DNA of 19,563 nucleotides from CAWHHZ01 sp963829355 (lineage in GTDB: Bacteria; Acidobacteriota; Thermoanaerobaculia; Gp7-AA8; JAHWKK01), in contig CAWHHZ010000003.1 in assembly GCA_963829355.1 (NCBI GenBank), positions 1 to 19,563 of the forward strand, given 5' to 3'. Numbering within the stretch: position 1 is the first letter of the stretch; the number at the start of each line of letters is the position of its first letter. The notes beneath the pieces were generated by a model. That model had not been told where the DNA came from, made no database searches, and was given only the letters and a program-made list of their open reading frames with translations. The position numbers and the translations under genes were made by a program. This document shows positions 15,721 to 19,563 of the stretch, in pieces.

Positions 15721-16302
15721 TCACTTCGCCTTTCTGAGCATTCCGAATCGGTAGCTCCGCTCGGGAAAGACTCCCTCGCTGACCGATCTCACATCAGAGA
15801 CCGAAATGAACGCGCGGGGGTGAAGCTCATTGATGATCTCGAGTGCGCGAGGCAACTGTTTCCGGGCGGCAATCGAGAAGATGAGTCTCACCTTTCCATT
15901 GACTCCCTCTGCCGCAAAGCTCGTCACACCAAATTTCGATTCGCTGAGCTTTTCGATGAGGTCGCGCGCGTCGTCTGACGTGATCACCCGGATCGCGACG
16001 TTGCCGAACGCCAGCTTGCTCTCGATCGTCATGCCCATCATCGTGCCTGCAGCGAAGCCGAGCGCATAGGCGGTGAATGCAGCCACATTGTCGAGGTGCT
16101 GAAAGATCTGACGGATCGCGATGAGCCAGATGAGAACCTCGACGAACCCGAGGATCGGAGCGACCGATCGCTTTCCCCGGTTGAGCATGATGATCCGGAT
16201 CGTACCGACGCTCACGTCGCAGAGACGGGCGAGGAAGATCAGTACCGGGATGACGATCCAGGTCATCACCCACGGGTCGATCGTGTCGAGAATCGAAAAC
16301 AA
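15721..16302 (-). CDS. UPF0316 / DUF2179 family membrane protein
   Basis: A 193-aa protein with three N-terminal TM helices (about 11-28, 47-66, 73-93) and a soluble C-terminal domain (about 95-193). The family pattern is clear: FLARLCDVSVGTIRIIMLNR, GFVEVLIWLIAIRQIF, YALGFAAGTMMGMTIESKLA, then a DUF2179-type domain. The C-terminal domain may bind a small ligand in relatives; the role is otherwise unknown. The start is a TTG at 16302, chosen because GAAAGGA (16316-16310) sits 7 nt upstream and the first in-frame ATG would fall inside the first helix. The MITE-like element begins 38 nt upstream. Confidence 0.88.
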   Translation of the reverse strand: MFSILDTIDPWVMTWIVIPVLIFLARLCDVSVGTIRIIMLNRGKRSVAPILGFVEVLIWLIAIRQIFQHLDNVAAFTAYALGFAAGTMMGMTIESKLAFGNVAIRVITSDDARDLIEKLSESKFGVTSFAAEGVNGKVRLIFSIAARKQLPRALEIINELHPRAFISVSDVRSVSEGVFPERSYRFGMLRKAK

Positions 16303-16340
16303 GAGTTGATCCTTTCTCGGGATCTGAGTCCCGGATGCTA

Positions 16341-16530
16341 GTGTAGTGTTTCACTAATCTCTTACATTCCGCTGGAGGCGCTTGCGCGCCGAGATCAAGG
16401 AGCGAGGAGGAGTCGAGGTGGTTCCTCGATGACGACGAGCTGACCCTTCGACTCGCTACCGCTTGCTCAGGGCAGGCTCCGAGATCGGCCGCAACCCCCT
16501 CCAGCCCATCGGATTAGTGAAACACTACAC
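16341..16530. mobile_element. 190-bp MITE-like element with perfect 18-bp terminal inverted repeats
   Basis: GTGTAGTGTTTCACTAAT at 16341-16358 is the exact reverse complement of ATTAGTGAAACACTACAC at 16513-16530. A second, inner layer of inverted similarity follows: CTGGAGG at 16372-16378 against CCTCCAG at 16498-16504, continuing imperfectly for about 20 bp (TTGCG and GCCGA blocks). The centre contains small hairpins (GGCGC/GCGCC around 16376-16389, TCGAGG/CCTCGA around 16414-16430) and no ORF. No clear target-site duplication is visible at the ends. Each 18-bp end is itself palindromic (TAGTG-3nt-CACTA), so two operators between divergent genes are the main alternative. Confidence 0.65.
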
Positions 16531-16659
16531 CAGGTATCCTACTGAAATAAGAGAAGCGCCAAGCCACTTTCTGATGAAGGGTTCTGAGACAATCGTCTCG
16601 CCCAGGCCGGAGATTCCCTCCCCGAAACATACAAAAGTGTCTGACGAAGGAGCTGTTGC
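16531..16659 (+). promoter_or_regulatory. ahcY leader region with ribosome binding site
   Basis: 129 nt lie between the MITE-like element and the ahcY ATG. A small perfect hairpin, GAGAC-AATC-GTCTC, occupies 16586-16599. A good Shine-Dalgarno GAAGGAG at 16646-16652 is 7 nt from the ATG. I looked for SAM or SAH riboswitch cores, which often precede ahcY, and did not recognise one. The promoter may lie here or in the element's right end; no confident boxes. Confidence 0.5.
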
Positions 16660-18159
16660 ATGACGACCACCGTCGAGGTTACCGATCCGTTCACCACCGC
16701 GCGAGAAGCGGGAAGAGAACCATTTAAAGTCGCCGATTTGAGTCTTGCAAAATTCGGACGCGACGAAATCCGACTCGCCGAGCATGAAATGCCGGGGCTG
16801 ATGGCTCTGCGGGAGCAGTACGGGGATTCCCAGCCTCTGTCCGGAGCAAAGATCATGGGCAGTCTCCACATGACCATCCAGACGGCGGTGCTGATCGAGA
16901 CGCTCACGCATCTCGGTGCGGACGTGCGCTGGGTTTCATGCAACATTTTCTCCACACAGGACCACGCCGCAGCAGCCGTCGTCGTTGGTCGCCCGGAGAC
17001 CGGCGGAACGGCGGAGAACCCGAAGGGTATCCCCGTATTTGCATGGAAAGGCGAGACACTCGAGGAGTACTGGTGGTGCACCACCGAGGCGCTGCGCTGG
17101 CCGGACGCATCCGGACCGGACCTGATCGTGGACGATGGTGGCGACGCGACGATGCTCGTTCACAAGGGACGTGAGTTCGAAGAAGCCGGGGCCGTTCCGG
17201 AGTTCGACGAAGCGAATGAGCCGGAAGAGTGGGGCGTGGTCCTCGAGCTTCTCCGGAAGGAGCTCGCGACGGATCCGAAACGCTGGACCAACGTCGCCGA
17301 GGGCATCCAGGGCGTCAGCGAAGAGACGACCACCGGTGTTCACAGGCTCTACCAGATGATGGAGACGGGCACGCTCCTGTTCCCAGCCATCAACGTCAAT
17401 GACTCGGTCACCAAGAGCAAGTTCGACAACATCTACGGATGCCGCCACTCGGTCGTCGACGGCCTGAACCGTGCGACCGACGTCATGATCGGCGGCAAGG
17501 TCGCCGTCGTTCTCGGATTCGGGGAAGTCGGCAAAGGCTGCGCGCAGGCTCTCCGCGGCCAGGGCGCCCGGGTGATCATCACCGAGATCGATCCAATCTG
17601 TGCGCTGCAGGCAGCCATGGAAGGCTACGAGGTCCGCACGCTCGACAGTGTCGTCGAGACTGCAGACATCTTCATCACCTCCACCGGAAACCGCGACGTC
17701 ATCACCGCCGGCGACATGAGCCGTATGAAGAACAAGGCGATCGTCGCGAACATCGGACACTTCGACAACGAGATCGACATGGCCGGGCTCAAGAAGATCC
17801 CGGGAATCAAGCGACAGAACATCAAGCCGCAGTACGACGAGTTCGTCTTCCCGGATGGCAGGAGCATTCTGATTCTGGCAGAAGGCCGTCTGATGAACCT
17901 CGGATGCGCCACCGGCCATCCGAGCTTCGTGATGTCGGCATCCTTCACCAATCAGGTCCTCGCACAGCTCGAGCTCTGGAAGAACAATGAGCAGTACGAG
18001 AACAAGGTGTATGTCCTCCCGAAGAAGCTCGACGAGGAAGTCGCAAGACTCCACCTCGGTCATCTTGCAGTCGAGCTCACCGAGCTGACTGACAAGCAGG
18101 CGAGCTACCTCGGCATCCCGAAGGAAGGGCCCTACAAGCCCGATCACTACCGCTACTGA
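16660..18159 (+). CDS. ahcY: adenosylhomocysteinase (S-adenosyl-L-homocysteine hydrolase)
   Basis: A 499-aa cytoplasmic enzyme that splits S-adenosylhomocysteine into adenosine and homocysteine, clearing the product inhibitor of methyltransferases. Signatures are complete: GSLHMTIQTAVLIETL, WVSCNIFSTQDHAAAAV, NDSVTKSKFDNIYGCRHS with the catalytic Lys/Asp region, the NAD-binding Rossmann glycine motif GFGEVGKG (286-293), NLGCATGHPSFVMS, and the C-terminal KPDHYRY that caps the neighbouring subunit's NAD site. At 499 residues it is the long bacterial/plant form, with an extra segment near KELATDPKRWTNVAEGIQG compared with the ~430-residue form. The start is supported by GAAGGAG 7 nt upstream. 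It appears to be transcribed alone, with its own terminator; no methionine-cycle partner is adjacent. Confidence 0.98.
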   Translation: MTTTVEVTDPFTTAREAGREPFKVADLSLAKFGRDEIRLAEHEMPGLMALREQYGDSQPLSGAKIMGSLHMTIQTAVLIETLTHLGADVRWVSCNIFSTQDHAAAAVVVGRPETGGTAENPKGIPVFAWKGETLEEYWWCTTEALRWPDASGPDLIVDDGGDATMLVHKGREFEEAGAVPEFDEANEPEEWGVVLELLRKELATDPKRWTNVAEGIQGVSEETTTGVHRLYQMMETGTLLFPAINVNDSVTKSKFDNIYGCRHSVVDGLNRATDVMIGGKVAVVLGFGEVGKGCAQALRGQGARVIITEIDPICALQAAMEGYEVRTLDSVVETADIFITSTGNRDVITAGDMSRMKNKAIVANIGHFDNEIDMAGLKKIPGIKRQNIKPQYDEFVFPDGRSILILAEGRLMNLGCATGHPSFVMSASFTNQVLAQLELWKNNEQYENKVYVLPKKLDEEVARLHLGHLAVELTELTDKQASYLGIPKEGPYKPDHYRY

Positions 18160-18178
18160 GTCGCAGCAGACTTTTTCT

Positions 18179-18213
18179 GAAGAGCCGGAGCGTCTCTCTC
18201 GCTCCGGCTCTTC
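18179..18213 (+). terminator. rho-independent terminator of ahcY
   Basis: A perfect 14-bp stem (GAAGAGCCGGAGCG / CGCTCCGGCTCTTC) with a 7-nt loop TCTCTCT, starting 19 nt after the ahcY stop and followed by the modest T-rich stretch TGTTTCT. A TTTTT run also lies just before the stem. Confidence 0.9.
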
Positions 18214-18327
18214 TGTTTCTGCGTCAGACACATCTCATCGGCGGTTCGGGGGACCCTCTCCCACCCGGACCTCGTTTCACTTCGAACTGCGAACTGAAAC
18301 ACCATTGATCTGATAGCCTCCCCCACC

Positions 18328-19563
18328 ATGGACCGTTTCTACGCCAGCCTCGACCGCGCAATCGATTGGCTCAACTCCTATCCCGCAGCGGCCGCTCTGG
18401 TGGGAGCTGCCCTGCTGATTCTTGCGGCCGCGCTGAGCTACTTCGTCACGCGCCGCTATCTGCTTCGTCTGCTTTCGAACCTCGTTCGCAGCTCGAAATT
18501 CAAGTGGGACGATGTACTGCTCCAGCATCGCGTGCTGCGCAGGGCAGCTCTCCTCGCACCGGTGCTGGTTCTCTACTTCGGCATTCAGCTCGTTCCCCAC
18601 GTTTCGGAGGGTGCTGAAGAGGGAGTGATGCGGATCATTCTCGCCCTCCTCACGCTGACGATCATCCTTCTGCTCAGCGCGATTCTCACGGCCGTCAACC
18701 AGATCTACTCGCTCTACCCGATCTCACAGAACCGGCCGATCAAGGGATACCTGCAGATCGTCAAGATCTTCGTATTCGTCCTCGGTGGGGTCCTCGCGAT
18801 CGCCATCCTTCTGAATCGGTCGCCGTTCTTCTTCCTCACCGGAATCGGCGCGATGACGGCCGTTCTCCTGCTGATCTTTCGCGACACGATTCTCTCGTTC
18901 GTTGCAAGTCTGCAGATTGCGTCGAACGACATGGTGCGGATCGGCGACTGGATCGAGATGCCTCAGTACGGAGCCGACGGCGACGTGATTGACGTTGCCC
19001 TCCACACCATCAAGGTTCAGAACTGGGACAAGACGATCACGACGATCCCGACGTACAAGCTGATCGACGATTCGTTCAAGAACTGGCGGGGGATGAAGGA
19101 GTCAGGTGGCAGGAGGATCAAGCGTCCGATCTACATCGACATGTCCACGGTGAGATTTCTCGACGATGACGACCTCGAGCGCTTCGAGAAATTCGTCCTG
19201 CTTGAACACTACATCGGCGCGAAGCGGAAGGAACTGGAGGAGTACAACGCGCGGGTCAGCGGAGAGAGCGGCATGATCGCAAATGCGCGGCGGCTCACGA
19301 ACCTCGGAACCTTCAGAGCGTACCTGGTCAACTATCTGAGCCAGCATCCCGATATCAACTCCGAGGGGATGACGTTCCTGATCAGGCATCTCGAACCCGG
19401 CCCGGAAGGTCTGCCTATGGAGATCTACGTGTTCACGCGCACGACGGCATGGAACGAATACGAGAGGATTCAGGCGGACATCTTCGACTATATCCTCGCG
19501 ATCACTCCGGAGTTCGGGCTGCGTGTGTTCCAGAAGCCGACGGGACATGATTTCACGGCGTTC
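18328..19563 (+). CDS. MscS-family mechanosensitive channel, YbdG type (3' end outside window)
   Basis: 412 codons are present, open at the window edge. TM helices lie at about 19-43, 69-87, 99-120, 139-160 and 163-185, the last being the pore-lining helix (FFFLTGIGAMTAVLLLIFRD). The MscS beta domain follows with MVRIGDWIEMPQYGADGDV, VKVQNWDKTITTIPTYKLID and FKNWRGMKESGGRRIKR. The last three are diagnostic of the YbdG/miniconductance branch rather than canonical MscS, and the extra helices before the pore also fit. E. coli YbdG is about 415 aa, so little is probably missing. It would release ions on membrane tension during osmotic downshock. ATG 18328 is the first usable start after an in-frame TGA at about 18295, and no Shine-Dalgarno precedes it, so a short-leader or leaderless transcript is possible. 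Confidence 0.92.
   Translation, partial: MDRFYASLDRAIDWLNSYPAAAALVGAALLILAAALSYFVTRRYLLRLLSNLVRSSKFKWDDVLLQHRVLRRAALLAPVLVLYFGIQLVPHVSEGAEEGVMRIILALLTLTIILLLSAILTAVNQIYSLYPISQNRPIKGYLQIVKIFVFVLGGVLAIAILLNRSPFFFLTGIGAMTAVLLLIFRDTILSFVASLQIASNDMVRIGDWIEMPQYGADGDVIDVALHTIKVQNWDKTITTIPTYKLIDDSFKNWRGMKESGGRRIKRPIYIDMSTVRFLDDDDLERFEKFVLLEHYIGAKRKELEEYNARVSGESGMIANARRLTNLGTFRAYLVNYLSQHPDINSEGMTFLIRHLEPGPEGLPMEIYVFTRTTAWNEYERIQADIFDYILAITPEFGLRVFQKPTGHDFTAF

Noticed and set aside
16359..16512. SAH riboswitch (a CAGGCTC string and GAGGAG strings are present)
   Set aside because: Order and spacing of the conserved core do not match, the strings lie inside the MITE-like element, and the pairing partners are missing.
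16936..18231. 431-aa minus-strand ORF opposite ahcY
   Set aside because: Composition (Asp/Val/Leu-rich, no motif) is that of an antisense shadow of a strongly conserved gene in GC-rich DNA.

Overview
The window is GC-rich, densely coded chromosomal DNA from a Gram-negative (diderm) bacterium. The evidence for an outer membrane is direct: an Omp85-family outer-membrane protein and a TamB-like translocation subunit are adjacent, and a secretin-N-like periplasmic protein is encoded nearby. Taxonomy cannot be fixed from this sequence. The mix of ECF sigma/anti-sigma genes, 7-POTRA Omp85 and dispersed short repeats would suit an Acidobacteriota-like or other deep-branching diderm lineage, but that is only a guess. 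No phage, plasmid, CRISPR, rRNA or tRNA features were found.

Layout. (1) 1-697: a DUF962/Mpo1-like membrane protein gene on the minus strand, cut by the window edge and apparently frameshifted, divergent from a small coiled-coil ORF. (2) 698-9052, minus strand: a tightly packed likely operon, glycerate 2-kinase > tamB-like > Omp85 (TamA/BamA-like, seven POTRA-like repeats by eye), with a 7-nt gap and then a 1-nt TAATG overlap. (3) 9053-9386: a divergent spacer holding a 22-unit, 8-bp tandem array that ends 18 nt before a membrane diguanylate cyclase. (4) 9387-11662: the diguanylate cyclase and a CDF metal exporter converge on an AT-rich inverted repeat that supplies both stop codons. (5) 11712-12998: purD, upstream of the CDF gene on the same strand. 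(6) 13140-14961: an ECF sigma factor, a zinc-type anti-sigma factor and a secreted secretin-N-like protein, joined by 4-nt and 1-nt overlaps and ending in a strong terminator fused to a REP-like inverted repeat. (7) 15206-16302, minus strand: UPF0316 (DUF2179) and DUF4149 membrane proteins with a heptamer repeat between them. (8) 16303-18213: a 190-bp MITE-like element, then ahcY with a textbook terminator. (9) 18328-end: a YbdG-type mechanosensitive channel, running off the window.

Functionally this is mostly housekeeping and envelope biology: outer-membrane assembly or lipid transport (TamB/Omp85), envelope or metal homeostasis (CDF, MscS-like channel, ECF cassette), c-di-GMP signalling, purine synthesis and the SAM cycle (AhcY). 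The least explained parts are the intergenic spacers. They carry short-period (7-8 bp) repeats at three places and larger inverted repeats at four. I see no convincing new multi-gene defence or biosynthetic system. The best candidates for something undescribed are the ECF/anti-sigma/mini-secretin cassette and the structured spacer repeats.
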